A stretch of 26,055 nucleotides of DNA from an uncultured Spirochaetales bacterium (GTDB lineage Bacteria; Spirochaetota; Spirochaetia; Sphaerochaetales; Sphaerochaetaceae): positions 1 to 26,055 of the forward strand of contig CASEZU010000112.1 of NCBI GenBank assembly GCA_949292445.1, written 5' to 3'. This document shows positions 5,910 to 12,858 of this stretch, piece after piece; position 1 is the stretch's first letter; the number at the start of each line of letters is the position of its first letter. The notes below the pieces were generated by a model. That model saw only the letters and a list, made by a program, of their open reading frames with translations, ran no database searches and was not told the origin of the DNA. A program made the translations under genes and the position numbers.

Positions 5910-6707
5910 ATGTTCGGTTATGTACTGGCGAATGCTTCATCCCTCTCTAAGGAGGAGAAGGAAATATACAAGGCCCACTACTGCGGGCTCTGCAGGACGC
6001 TGAGGGAGAACTACGGCACAAAAGCCGTAATGGCGCTCTCGTACGACATGGTGTTTCTGGAGATGCTCCTCTCTGATATCTCCGACGCCGATGAGACAAA
6101 AGGAATGGAACGGTGTGTCCCTCACCCCGTGAAGGAACATCAGTGGGTGACCACGAAATTCTCCGTTTATGCCGCGGATATGCAGATGCTCCTCGGCTAC
6201 TACTCACTTCTCGACAAGGTCAGGGATGAGGGAAAGGGAAAGAGCGAGGAAAAGAAGATGCGCGCTGTCCTCCCCCGTCTCGAGGAGAAATACCCGAGGA
6301 TCGCAGAAAGCGTGAGAAAGGGGCTTGAGGAAATCTCGGAAAAGGAGAGAGAAAACTGCAGGGATCCGGAAGCCATGGCCCTCCTTTTCGGACGCATGCT
6401 CGCAGAGGTTTTCGTCTGCGATGACAGCTCCTTTTTCCAGGATGACCTCAGAGGCCTCGGCTGCGGCCTCGGACGATTCATCTATCTAATGGACGCATGG
6501 TGCGACAGAAAGAAAGATGCCAGGAACGGAGCCTACAATCCGCTTCCTCAGGATATAAGCGAAGAAGCCATGAGGGAAATGCTCCTCGATGCGGCCTCTG
6601 CAGCCTCCGTATCCTTCGAAAGGCTTCCCCTGGACCAGCATGTTTTCATTCTGAGGAATATTCTATACAGTGGGATATGGTCGAAATTCAAGGAAGATAG
6701 GAAATGA
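5910..6707 (+). CDS. DUF5685 family protein
   Basis: A 265-residue soluble, mostly helical protein that I recognise as DUF5685. It has the MFGYV start, YCGLCRTL (Cys25, Cys28), LSYDMVFLEMLL, a Cys69-x-x-His72 element in ERCVPHP, YAADMQMLLGYYSLLDK and the late YLMDAWCDRKKDARNGAYNPL motif. The paired Cys and His suggest a bound metal, and the Asp/Asn-rich late motif may be an active or binding site. The biochemical role is unknown. ATG 5910 starts 1 nt after the zinc-ribbon stop codon, and its own stop overlaps the J-domain start, so the three are co-translated. Confidence 0.85.
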   Translation: MFGYVLANASSLSKEEKEIYKAHYCGLCRTLRENYGTKAVMALSYDMVFLEMLLSDISDADETKGMERCVPHPVKEHQWVTTKFSVYAADMQMLLGYYSLLDKVRDEGKGKSEEKKMRAVLPRLEEKYPRIAESVRKGLEEISEKERENCRDPEAMALLFGRMLAEVFVCDDSSFFQDDLRGLGCGLGRFIYLMDAWCDRKKDARNGAYNPLPQDISEEAMREMLLDAASAASVSFERLPLDQHVFILRNILYSGIWSKFKEDRK

Positions 6708-7291
6708 GCGATCCATACAGCGTTCTCGGGCTGAGGCCTGACGCCTCCGATGAGGAAGTCAAGAAAGCATACAAGGCGCTTGCCAAGAAATACCACCCGG
6801 ATGTCGCGGGAAACAGTCCCGAGGCTGCACGGCGGATGCAGGAGATAAACGCTGCATACGACCAGATCATCAACCATAAGGAGAGTTTCTCCGGACAGGC
6901 ATATTCAGGATACGGATACGGCTATGGCGGATACAGCAGCGGCGGGGATGAGGAACCGATAGAGCTCAGGGCCGCTGTCGCTTATATCAACGCAAGGCGC
7001 TTCATGGAAGCGCTCAATGCTCTCCGCTCCGTACCACAGGAAAGGCGCTCAGGACGCTGGTATTATCTGTCGGCCTATGCGAAGGCAAGCACAGGGGACA
7101 CAGTCGGTGCTCTCAGCGACATAAACACTGCCATAGCAAAGGAACCGGGAAACGCCACATATCTCGCATTCAGGGACAGACTGTCCGGGAGGAGGACCGC
7201 CTACGAGGATTATTCAAGATCTTTCGGAGGAATGGGCACCGGGTTCTTCCCCTGCTGCTTCCCGTTCTTCCCCTGCTGCTGCATTATCTGA
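6704..7291 (+). CDS. J-domain protein with Cys-rich C-terminus
   Basis: A 195-residue DnaJ-like cochaperone. The J domain occupies residues 1-65 with the HPD motif at 31-33, which stimulates Hsp70/DnaK ATPase. A Gly/Tyr-rich linker (about 66-85) leads to a TPR-like helical part (about 88-165). The last 15 residues alternate Phe/Pro with clustered cysteines (FFPCC, then FFPCCCII). Zinc-finger and CTD domains of true DnaJ are missing, so this is a type III J protein. The ATG overlaps the DUF5685 stop (ATGA). Clostridial homologues, as I recall them, also sit beside DUF5685 and end in Cys-rich tails. The tail could bind metal, be acylated or tether the protein to a membrane; that is speculation. 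Confidence 0.88.
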   Translation: MSDPYSVLGLRPDASDEEVKKAYKALAKKYHPDVAGNSPEAARRMQEINAAYDQIINHKESFSGQAYSGYGYGYGGYSSGGDEEPIELRAAVAYINARRFMEALNALRSVPQERRSGRWYYLSAYAKASTGDTVGALSDINTAIAKEPGNATYLAFRDRLSGRRTAYEDYSRSFGGMGTGFFPCCFPFFPCCCII

Positions 7292-7892
7292 CAGGCTCGG
7301 CCAGCTGTCTCACAGCCCCGCCGACTATTTTTGTAAGAAGATCAGGGAGCTCCTCAAGGGAGATCGCTATTGTCTCGCTCAGGGCGTCGGCATAGATATC
7401 AAGGATACCTGAAATGAGGAAATCCAGCGTTCCTGAAAGCTGGGCCCTTCTCTGCGGATCGACGGCGAGATGCTGGACCGCAGTCGACTGCATCATTGTG
7501 TCTATGATCTGGAAACGGGTCTCCATTATGGAAGCCCTGAACTCCTCAACCGCGAGGATCAGCCTGTAATATTCCTTATCCTTTGCCAAGAGCGCGGTGA
7601 GGGCATCAAACAGCGGCCGGGGATTAGCAAGCACGATATCCGGCGTCATGCCGTCAAAGGCCTCGGTTATATCGGCAATGGCAAGTTCCTTGATGGATGC
7701 GAGCACCTCTCCGATATCCCGGTAATGAGCATAGAACGTACCCCTGTTTATGTCGGCAGTCTTGACGATGTCAGTGATGGTGATCTTCTCAAAAGGCTTC
7801 TCACGCATCATGCTGATAAGCGCTTCGCGAATGAGGCGCTTGGATCTGAGAGAGCTACGGTATTCAGCCTTCGTTCGTTTCTTTTCCTCCAT
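7284..7892 (-). CDS. TetR/AcrR family transcriptional regulator
   Basis: A 202-residue TetR-type repressor. The N-terminal helix-turn-helix is clear (about 18-62: LIREALISMMREKPFEKITITDIVKTADINRGTFYAHYRD, whose GTFYAHY is the recognition end). The C-terminal ligand/dimer domain (about 75-200) is unremarkable and gives no hint of the ligand. It is preceded by GGGGAGG and begins with ATG 7892. Its 3' end overlaps the J-domain gene by 8 nt in the convergent direction. The next gene upstream on the same strand (HAD phosphatase) ends about 100 nt away, and the gap has a small palindrome that could be an operator. Confidence 0.92.
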   Translation of the reverse strand: MEEKKRTKAEYRSSLRSKRLIREALISMMREKPFEKITITDIVKTADINRGTFYAHYRDIGEVLASIKELAIADITEAFDGMTPDIVLANPRPLFDALTALLAKDKEYYRLILAVEEFRASIMETRFQIIDTMMQSTAVQHLAVDPQRRAQLSGTLDFLISGILDIYADALSETIAISLEELPDLLTKIVGGAVRQLAEPVR

Positions 7893-7949
7893 TCCCTGCC
7901 TCCCCTGTTGTTTCTTTTAGTTTATTATGGATTGTTACAGAATGAAAGA

Positions 7950-7962
7950 GAATTGTTAATTC
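7950..7962. promoter_or_regulatory. Possible operator upstream of the TetR gene
   Basis: A perfect 5-3-5 palindrome GAATT-GTT-AATTC lies about 58 nt upstream of the TetR start codon, in an AT-rich promoter-like stretch. TetR proteins commonly bind such sites near their own promoter. It is short for this family. Confidence 0.25.
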
Positions 7963-7995
7963 CAATACGCCTCGGGAAACCGGAACCGGGAACCA

Positions 7996-8805
7996 TCAGC
8001 CTCCCAGTACGGAGAGAACATGCTCAATTCCATGCATGAGGCCATCATCGTCGACGGAAGGGGCGATCCAGTCGGCGACAGCCTTCAGATCGCCGGACGC
8101 GTTGCCCATAGCAACCCCGACTCCGGCATGCTCAACCATCTCGATATCATTGGCACCATCCCCGAATGCGGCAGTGTTTCTGAGAGAGTCGCCATAGTAC
8201 TCAATGACCCTGTCAATGCCGGTTGCCTTCGTGATGCCGCACATGACTATCTCTCCCATCATGCTGGAGGGAAGCCCCACAGTGTTGTCGACAACGGAGA
8301 ATTTTCCCTCAAGATCCCTTCTGACCTCCTCCAGCGGAGTATTCTCAGTGACATAAAGCAGTTTCGTCACCTCCGCATCCGGCGGCACGGAATCAGAGAT
8401 GATTATCGAGGAAAGGGCAACCTCGGAACCGGCATATTTCCTCATCTGGGCGAGCCAGTAATCGAAATCCTCCTGGCTGACATACGTCCCCTTCTCCGTC
8501 TGCACAAGGACACGGAAGCCTTTGCTGCGGCAATAACCGAGAAGCTCCTCCTTCTCTGAGCAGGAGAGTATTTTGCGGAAAATCACAGTTCCGGAAGCGA
8601 TCACACAGGCTCCGGCGGAGAAAACCCCGCCGTCGAAACCTATCTCATAGACACTGTCAGTGACCTCAGCTGGACTCCTGCCTGTAGCCAGGAAAACACG
8701 GTGCCCCTTCTTCCTCAGCCCCCTGATAGCATCGACAGCACTCTGAGGAGCAGGCTGGCCGAAAGGGAGTATCGTCCCGTCGATATCGAAGAAGAAATCG
8801 ATCAT
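7996..8805 (-). CDS. Cof-type HAD-IIB family phosphatase
   Basis: A 269-residue haloacid-dehalogenase phosphatase. Motif I is DIDGT (Asp7, Asp9), motif II LATGR near residue 40, and motif IV AAFGDGANDIEM near 217-228 followed by GVAMGNAS. The large cap between motifs II and III is of the C2B (Cof) type. Such enzymes dephosphorylate sugar phosphates, flavin precursors or pyridoxal phosphate; the substrate cannot be told from sequence. The ATG overlaps the ilvA stop codon (ATGA), so it is translated with threonine ammonia-lyase. A PLP-related role would fit that partner but is only a guess. Confidence 0.92.
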   Translation of the reverse strand: MIDFFFDIDGTILPFGQPAPQSAVDAIRGLRKKGHRVFLATGRSPAEVTDSVYEIGFDGGVFSAGACVIASGTVIFRKILSCSEKEELLGYCRSKGFRVLVQTEKGTYVSQEDFDYWLAQMRKYAGSEVALSSIIISDSVPPDAEVTKLLYVTENTPLEEVRRDLEGKFSVVDNTVGLPSSMMGEIVMCGITKATGIDRVIEYYGDSLRNTAAFGDGANDIEMVEHAGVGVAMGNASGDLKAVADWIAPSVDDDGLMHGIEHVLSVLGG

Positions 8806-10004
8806 CTGTCCTCGCCCACGAACTGGAACCCCGCATCGGAGAGCTTCTGCTTTATCTCGTTTATATGATCGAAATCCCTCGTCTCCATGGAGACACGGAG
8901 CGTGCAGTTGTTCAGATACTTCTCATTGCCGGTCTTGTCATGGAAGACGCCGACAACATTGGCCCCGGATGCCGCGATTATCGAAGATACCTCGACAAGC
9001 TGTCCGGGCTTGTCCATCAGCTCGACTGTGATGTCAGCAAGCCTTCCTTCCTTTATGAGAGCCCTGTTGATGACTCTTGAGAGGATTGTCACATCGATGT
9101 TTCCTCCCGATACAAGACAGACGGTCTTTCCCTTTGAAGGCACCTTATGGAAGAGCGCGGCCGCGACAGAGACTGCACCTGCGCCTTCTGAGACGAGCTT
9201 CTGTTTCTCCATCAGGTCAAGGATGGCAACCGCAGTCTCATCATCGGAGACAGTGACAACATCGTCCACATACTTCTCACAGAGTGAATACGTCAGGTCT
9301 CCGGGACACTTCACTGCGATGCCGTCGGAGATGGTCGAGACAGCAGCGAGGGATTCGATCTTGTGATCATGGAGCGAATCAACCATAGACGGAGCACCGG
9401 AGGACTGGACGCCATACACCTTCACGCTCGGCTTGAGCATCTTGACGGTGAATGCGACGCCGGCAATGAGGCCGCCTCCGCCGACCGGCACGACTATCGT
9501 GTCCACATCAGGAAGCTGCTGGAGTATCTCAAGGCCGATTGTTCCCTGACCGGCAATCACATCCGGATCATTGAACGGGTGGATCATCGTCCTGCCTGTC
9601 TCTTCCATTATCTCCAGCGCACGGTTGTAGGCATCATCATAAACGCCCTTCACCAGTTCCACTCTTGCACCATATGCACGGGTGGCCTCGACCTTGGAGA
9701 TCGGAGCGCCTTCGGGGATGCAGATGACAGCATCAATTCCCTGTCTGGAGGCTGCAAGCGCAACGCCCTGGGCATGGTTTCCGGCAGAGCATGCGATGAC
9801 ACCCTTCTTTTTCTGCTCCTCAGTAAGTCTGGAGATCTTGTAATATGCGCCTCGGACCTTGAAGGATCCTGTGGTCTGGAGATTCTCGGTCTTGAGGTAG
9901 ACTTCTTCCGACGGAAACATGCGCGGCGCGCGTATGAGGTCCGTCACTCTTGCGGCCTCCTTGAGCACGAAGGAAGCCTGATATACCGTATCTAGGGTCA
10001 GCAT
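8802..10004 (-). CDS. ilvA: Threonine ammonia-lyase (threonine dehydratase)
   Basis: A 400-residue PLP enzyme that converts threonine to 2-oxobutanoate and ammonia, feeding isoleucine synthesis or threonine catabolism. The PLP lysine is Lys49 in TGSFKVRGA. The glycine-rich phosphate loop PVGGGGLIAG and the late SGGNID motif are present. The C-terminal ~70 residues (TVELMDKPGQLVEVSSIIAASGANV onward) form one ACT domain, so the architecture matches the ~400-residue TdcB/IlvA type with a single regulatory ACT. There is no Shine-Dalgarno sequence. The ATG lies 6 nt after TATTAT, predicting a leaderless transcript. It is coupled to the downstream HAD gene by a 4-nt overlap. Biosynthetic versus catabolic use cannot be decided here. 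Confidence 0.93.
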   Translation of the reverse strand: MLTLDTVYQASFVLKEAARVTDLIRAPRMFPSEEVYLKTENLQTTGSFKVRGAYYKISRLTEEQKKKGVIACSAGNHAQGVALAASRQGIDAVICIPEGAPISKVEATRAYGARVELVKGVYDDAYNRALEIMEETGRTMIHPFNDPDVIAGQGTIGLEILQQLPDVDTIVVPVGGGGLIAGVAFTVKMLKPSVKVYGVQSSGAPSMVDSLHDHKIESLAAVSTISDGIAVKCPGDLTYSLCEKYVDDVVTVSDDETAVAILDLMEKQKLVSEGAGAVSVAAALFHKVPSKGKTVCLVSGGNIDVTILSRVINRALIKEGRLADITVELMDKPGQLVEVSSIIAASGANVVGVFHDKTGNEKYLNNCTLRVSMETRDFDHINEIKQKLSDAGFQFVGEDR

Positions 10005-10010
10005 GGAACA

Positions 10011-10039
10011 ATAATACGAATTAGCCCCGATCCTGTCAC
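10011..10039 (-). promoter_or_regulatory. Promoter of ilvA (leaderless)
   Basis: Minus strand: GTGACA (10034-10039), 17-bp spacer, TATTAT (10011-10016), then TGTTCC and ATG. The start codon would be at the +1 base, and no purine-rich ribosome site is present. Confidence 0.6.
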
Positions 10040-10104
10040 GATGCGGCTGCAGACAGTATTCCGGTATGGTAGACTTTCAGCATAAGAGGAAAAGAAGGGG
10101 TTGT

Positions 10105-10713
10105 ATGAAAAGGAAAGAAGGGGTGAAGAAGACCGGGGAGCGACAGCTCTCCTCAAGGTCGGAGGAGACAAGAAGCCGTCTCTGCATGGCCATGAAGCGG
10201 CTTGTCTGCCGTATGGATTACTCGAGGATCGACATCTCGATGATAGCCAGTGAATCAGGAATAAACCGCAAGAGCTTCTACTATCATTTCTCGTCAAAGG
10301 ATGCGCTGATGCGCTATGTGATAGAGCGGGACACCTGCCGCTATGCAGCGGAAATGGACAAGCAGAATGAAGGATGGGACAGGTTCGTGACGCTCTGCCG
10401 CCTCCTCTATAAGGACAGGTCATTTTACAGGGCAGTCACGGAGTATGGCTGCATTGCCTCATTGGGGACGCTGCTCTCACCTTCCGTATCGAGGATCGCC
10501 GCCGAAATATTCCCGGAGAGGAAGGGCACTGCCCCATCCCACCTTGCAATGGACTCGATGATAGGCGCATTGACCCGGTGGGTAGCGATGGAAAACCCTC
10601 CTGTGCCGCTGGAATTCCTGCTCTCATACAAGCGGGATGCCCTGAATTTTGCCGAAGGATGCCTTTTGAGCCTGGGAACGATGGGGAGAGTGGACTTGAA
10701 GTGCGGAAAATGA
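10105..10713 (+). CDS. TetR/AcrR family transcriptional regulator
   Basis: A 202-residue TetR-type regulator. The DNA-binding domain is at about residues 20-70, ending in GINRKSFYYHFSSKDALMRYVI, which is close to the DhaS-like group. The C-terminal domain (about 75-200) is poorly conserved and its ligand unknown. I chose ATG 10105 because AAGGGG lies about 5 nt upstream; an in-frame ATG at 10066 would add 13 residues and has no such site. It is divergent from ilvA with about 100 nt between the start codons, so it could control ilvA. It ends about 70 nt before metK. Confidence 0.9.
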   Translation: MKRKEGVKKTGERQLSSRSEETRSRLCMAMKRLVCRMDYSRIDISMIASESGINRKSFYYHFSSKDALMRYVIERDTCRYAAEMDKQNEGWDRFVTLCRLLYKDRSFYRAVTEYGCIASLGTLLSPSVSRIAAEIFPERKGTAPSHLAMDSMIGALTRWVAMENPPVPLEFLLSYKRDALNFAEGCLLSLGTMGRVDLKCGK

Positions 10714-10729
10714 GAGGATGAGGAAGCTG

Positions 10730-10756
10730 CGGCAGGCATGCTGAAGTGCCTTGCCG
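10730..10756 (+). other. Strong hairpin between the TetR gene and metK
   Basis: CGGCAGGCA (10730-10738) pairs with TGCC, a bulged T and TGCCG (10747-10756) around an 8-nt loop, giving nine base pairs. No T-run follows. It lies just upstream of the metK -10 hexamer and may end the TetR transcript or affect the promoter. It is far too short to be a SAM riboswitch. Confidence 0.4.
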
Positions 10757-10767
10757 GATAATCAAGC

Positions 10768-10773
10768 TATAAT
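10768..10773 (+). promoter_or_regulatory. -10 hexamer upstream of metK
   Basis: A consensus TATAAT ends 9 nt before the metK ATG. No convincing -35 is seen at 16-18 bp. If used, the leader would be only about 3 nt and would exclude the GAGG at 10775-10778. Confidence 0.4.
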
Positions 10774-10782
10774 CGAGGATAT

Positions 10783-11943
10783 ATGAGAAGGCTTTTCACA
10801 TCCGAATCAGTTACGAACGGTCATCCCGACAAGGTCTGTGATCAGATCGCGGATGGAATTCTGGACGAGCTCCTGAAGGCGGACCCGATGTCGCGTTCAG
10901 CCTGCGAGGTCACCGCGGAGCCCGGAGCTGTGCACATAATGGGTGAGATCACCACAGATGCTGATGTGGATTACGAGGCAGTGGCACGCCGCGTGATACG
11001 CTCCATCGGATACACCAGAAGCGAGTACGGTTTCGATGACAGCGCAGCCATCACCTGTTCAATACACAGGCAGTCAGGAGACATCGCAATGGGCGTGGAT
11101 GCCTCCTATGAGGACCGGTCCACGATCGGGGCAGGTGATCAGGGAATGATGTTCGGCTACGCCTCATCGGAGACAGCTGAGTGCATGCCGCTCGCCTTGT
11201 CCCTCTCCCGTTCCCTGACAATGGCTCTCAGGGATTCAAGGGAGAACGGCACCCTGCCGTTCCTGAGGCCTGACGGAAAGAGCCAGGTGACGGTTGAATA
11301 TGATGGCAGGACTCCTCTCAGGATCGCCGCTGTTGTGCTTTCAGCCCAGCATGATGAGGATGTGGCGCTGAAGGATCTGAGGGAAGCGCTCATGGAATCC
11401 GTCATCAGGCCGAACCTGCCGTCTGCCATGCTCGACAGTGACACGCGCTATTTCATCAATCCTACAGGACGCTTCGTGCTGGGAGGACCTGCTGCGGACA
11501 CAGGACTGACAGGAAGGAAGATCATTGCCGACACATATGGCGGCTATGCCCACCATGGCGGCGGAGCCTTCTCGGGCAAGGATCCCACGAAGGTGGACAG
11601 GACAGCCTCTCTTGCACTGAGAAATATCGCGAAGACGATAGTAGCGGCAGGAGCAGCAGATGAATGCGAGCTTCAGGCAGCCTATGCCATAGGAGTTGCA
11701 GAGCCTGTCTCGCTTGCCGTCTTCACATACGGCACAGGGAAGCTGGATGACAGCCTCATCCTCGAGTGGATAGGAAGGCATTATGATCTCCGCCCGGAAG
11801 GAATGATAGCCCGTTACGGACTCAGACGCCCTGTTTATCTCGCTTCAGCCTCATTCGGAGCTTTCGGCAGGAAGGACGTGGAACTGCCCTGGGAAGCTGT
11901 AGACATGGAAGCTGTGGAGGATCTCAGGCGCATGATGGCATGA
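10783..11943 (+). CDS. metK: S-adenosylmethionine synthetase (methionine adenosyltransferase)
   Basis: A 386-residue enzyme that makes S-adenosylmethionine from methionine and ATP. It shows the N-terminal SESVTNGHPDK (His14 region), IGAGDQGMMFGYA (the GAGDQG signature), and GGYAHHGGGAFSGKDPTKVD, the phosphate-binding signature, near residues 250-270. The length is normal. Divergence from typical MetK is visible around the last signature (DRTASLALRNIAKTI instead of DRSAAYAARYVAKNI) and in ASFGAFGR near the C-terminus, but all key motifs are kept. The start is served by GAGG only 4 nt upstream, and a TATAAT lies close by. Its stop codon is inside a hairpin shared with the convergent gene. Confidence 0.95.
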   Translation: MRRLFTSESVTNGHPDKVCDQIADGILDELLKADPMSRSACEVTAEPGAVHIMGEITTDADVDYEAVARRVIRSIGYTRSEYGFDDSAAITCSIHRQSGDIAMGVDASYEDRSTIGAGDQGMMFGYASSETAECMPLALSLSRSLTMALRDSRENGTLPFLRPDGKSQVTVEYDGRTPLRIAAVVLSAQHDEDVALKDLREALMESVIRPNLPSAMLDSDTRYFINPTGRFVLGGPAADTGLTGRKIIADTYGGYAHHGGGAFSGKDPTKVDRTASLALRNIAKTIVAAGAADECELQAAYAIGVAEPVSLAVFTYGTGKLDDSLILEWIGRHYDLRPEGMIARYGLRRPVYLASASFGAFGRKDVELPWEAVDMEAVEDLRRMMA

Positions 11944-11962
11944 GGGGATCACTTCCCCTCAT
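11940..11962. terminator. Shared hairpin between the metK and DUF2238-like genes
   Basis: A perfect 9-bp inverted repeat ATGAGGGGA/TCCCCTCAT with a 5-nt loop. The metK TGA (11941-11943) is in the left arm and the stop of the convergent gene (11949-11951) is in the loop. On the plus strand it is followed by CCTCCTTTTC, a moderate T-tract. Confidence 0.55.
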
Positions 11963-12782
11963 CCTCCTTTTCAACCCTCTCCACGGAGAGGCTTTTCTTC
12001 ATTGTGGGCATGAAGCGCTTCGCAAAGCGTCCTTTGCCCCTGCCCTTCACATAGAAGAAGCCGATAACTGAGAAGACAGCTGCGCCTATGAGATTCACGA
12101 AAAGGTCCTTCATCGTGTCGATGAGCCCTATGTCCAGATAACCTCCGAGCCCGAGATCGATGCCATTGACCGCTGTCTCCGTTATTCCCCGGATCGTCAC
12201 AGCCCTGTTTGAGGCGGTAGGATCGAGCATCACGGAGCTGATTGAATGGACGATCGTATCCTTCTGCATGTCGAGATAGAAAAGCCTGTCGGCGGTGAAT
12301 TCAAAGAATTCCCAGATCACGCCGATCGTCATCGAGAAACAGAATGCGGCTATGGAGACATAGACGGGAGAAAGATAGAGACGGGTATTCTCATTCCTGT
12401 TTATGATGTCCACAAGCGAAAAACCGACAGCCGCTGCCAGGAAACCCGTTATAGTGTGCAGCGCTGTGTCCCATCCGGGCACCTTGACGTAGAAGGCCCT
12501 TATTTCCCCGAGAATCTCAGCCAGATATATGAAGAGGAGGATTATCACCTCGAGCGTGTTCGGTATGTCGATATGCCAGTTACGCTCAATGAATGACGGA
12601 ATCGTGAAGAGAAATAGCGTAAAGATGCAGAGCATCACATTCTGCCAGTCATTGTTAAATATCTGGGCAATCATGACACCAACGACGGAAAGACGGAGAA
12701 GCAGGTACACTACGAACAACCCCGGTTCTTTCCTTATCTGCTCCTTCAGCGAGAGCGTATGTATGCGGCGATGTTTCCTCAT
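11949..12782 (-). CDS. DUF2238/YjdF-like integral membrane protein
   Basis: About 277 residues with seven or so hydrophobic segments. Conserved-looking features are GWDTALHTITGFLAAAVGFSL (an intramembrane Asp...His) and GVIWEFFEFTADRLF, followed by DTIVHSIS; this pattern resembles the DUF2238/YjdF family. Function is unknown. The C-terminus is basic, then acidic (KGRGKGRF...EKEDEGK). I prefer ATG 12782: it lies 7 nt after a -10 (TATGAT) paired with GTGCAA at 17 bp, so the mRNA would be leaderless. Alternative starts are ATG 12794 and GTG 12818, the latter with GGAG only 4 nt upstream. It is divergent from the aminopeptidase gene. Confidence 0.75.
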   Translation of the reverse strand: MRKHRRIHTLSLKEQIRKEPGLFVVYLLLRLSVVGVMIAQIFNNDWQNVMLCIFTLFLFTIPSFIERNWHIDIPNTLEVIILLFIYLAEILGEIRAFYVKVPGWDTALHTITGFLAAAVGFSLVDIINRNENTRLYLSPVYVSIAAFCFSMTIGVIWEFFEFTADRLFYLDMQKDTIVHSISSVMLDPTASNRAVTIRGITETAVNGIDLGLGGYLDIGLIDTMKDLFVNLIGAAVFSVIGFFYVKGRGKGRFAKRFMPTMKKSLSVERVEKEDEGK

Positions 12783-12789
12783 GAATGAA

Positions 12790-12818
12790 ATCATAGCAGG
12801 AAGGCCGATGCTTTGCAC
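12790..12818 (-). promoter_or_regulatory. Promoter of the DUF2238-like gene
   Basis: Minus strand: GTGCAA (12813-12818), 17-bp spacer, TATGAT (12790-12795), then 7 nt to ATG 12782. The -35 is the same six base pairs as the -35 of the divergent aminopeptidase promoter. Confidence 0.4.
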
Positions 12819-12840
12819 CTGACTCCAAAACAGCTATCAT
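12813..12840 (+). promoter_or_regulatory. Promoter of the M18 aminopeptidase gene
   Basis: TTGCAC (12813-12818), 16-bp spacer, TATCAT (12835-12840). The predicted start near 12847 leaves room for the GGAGGAAAGAG ribosome site before ATG 12859. Confidence 0.45.
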
Positions 12841-12858
12841 CGTACATGGAGGAAAGAG

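Noticed and set aside
7277..7291. CaaX-like end (Cys-Cys-Ile-Ile) on the J-domain protein as a prenylation signal
   Set aside because: Bacteria lack protein prenyltransferases; the resemblance comes from the Cys-rich tail.
9363..9995. Long open frame opposite ilvA
   Set aside because: Entirely antisense to a conserved gene with intact PLP motifs; no independent support.
10714..10782. SAM riboswitch in front of metK
   Set aside because: Only 69 bp separate the genes, with a single hairpin and a -10 hexamer 9 nt before the ATG; no SAM-I, II or III architecture fits.
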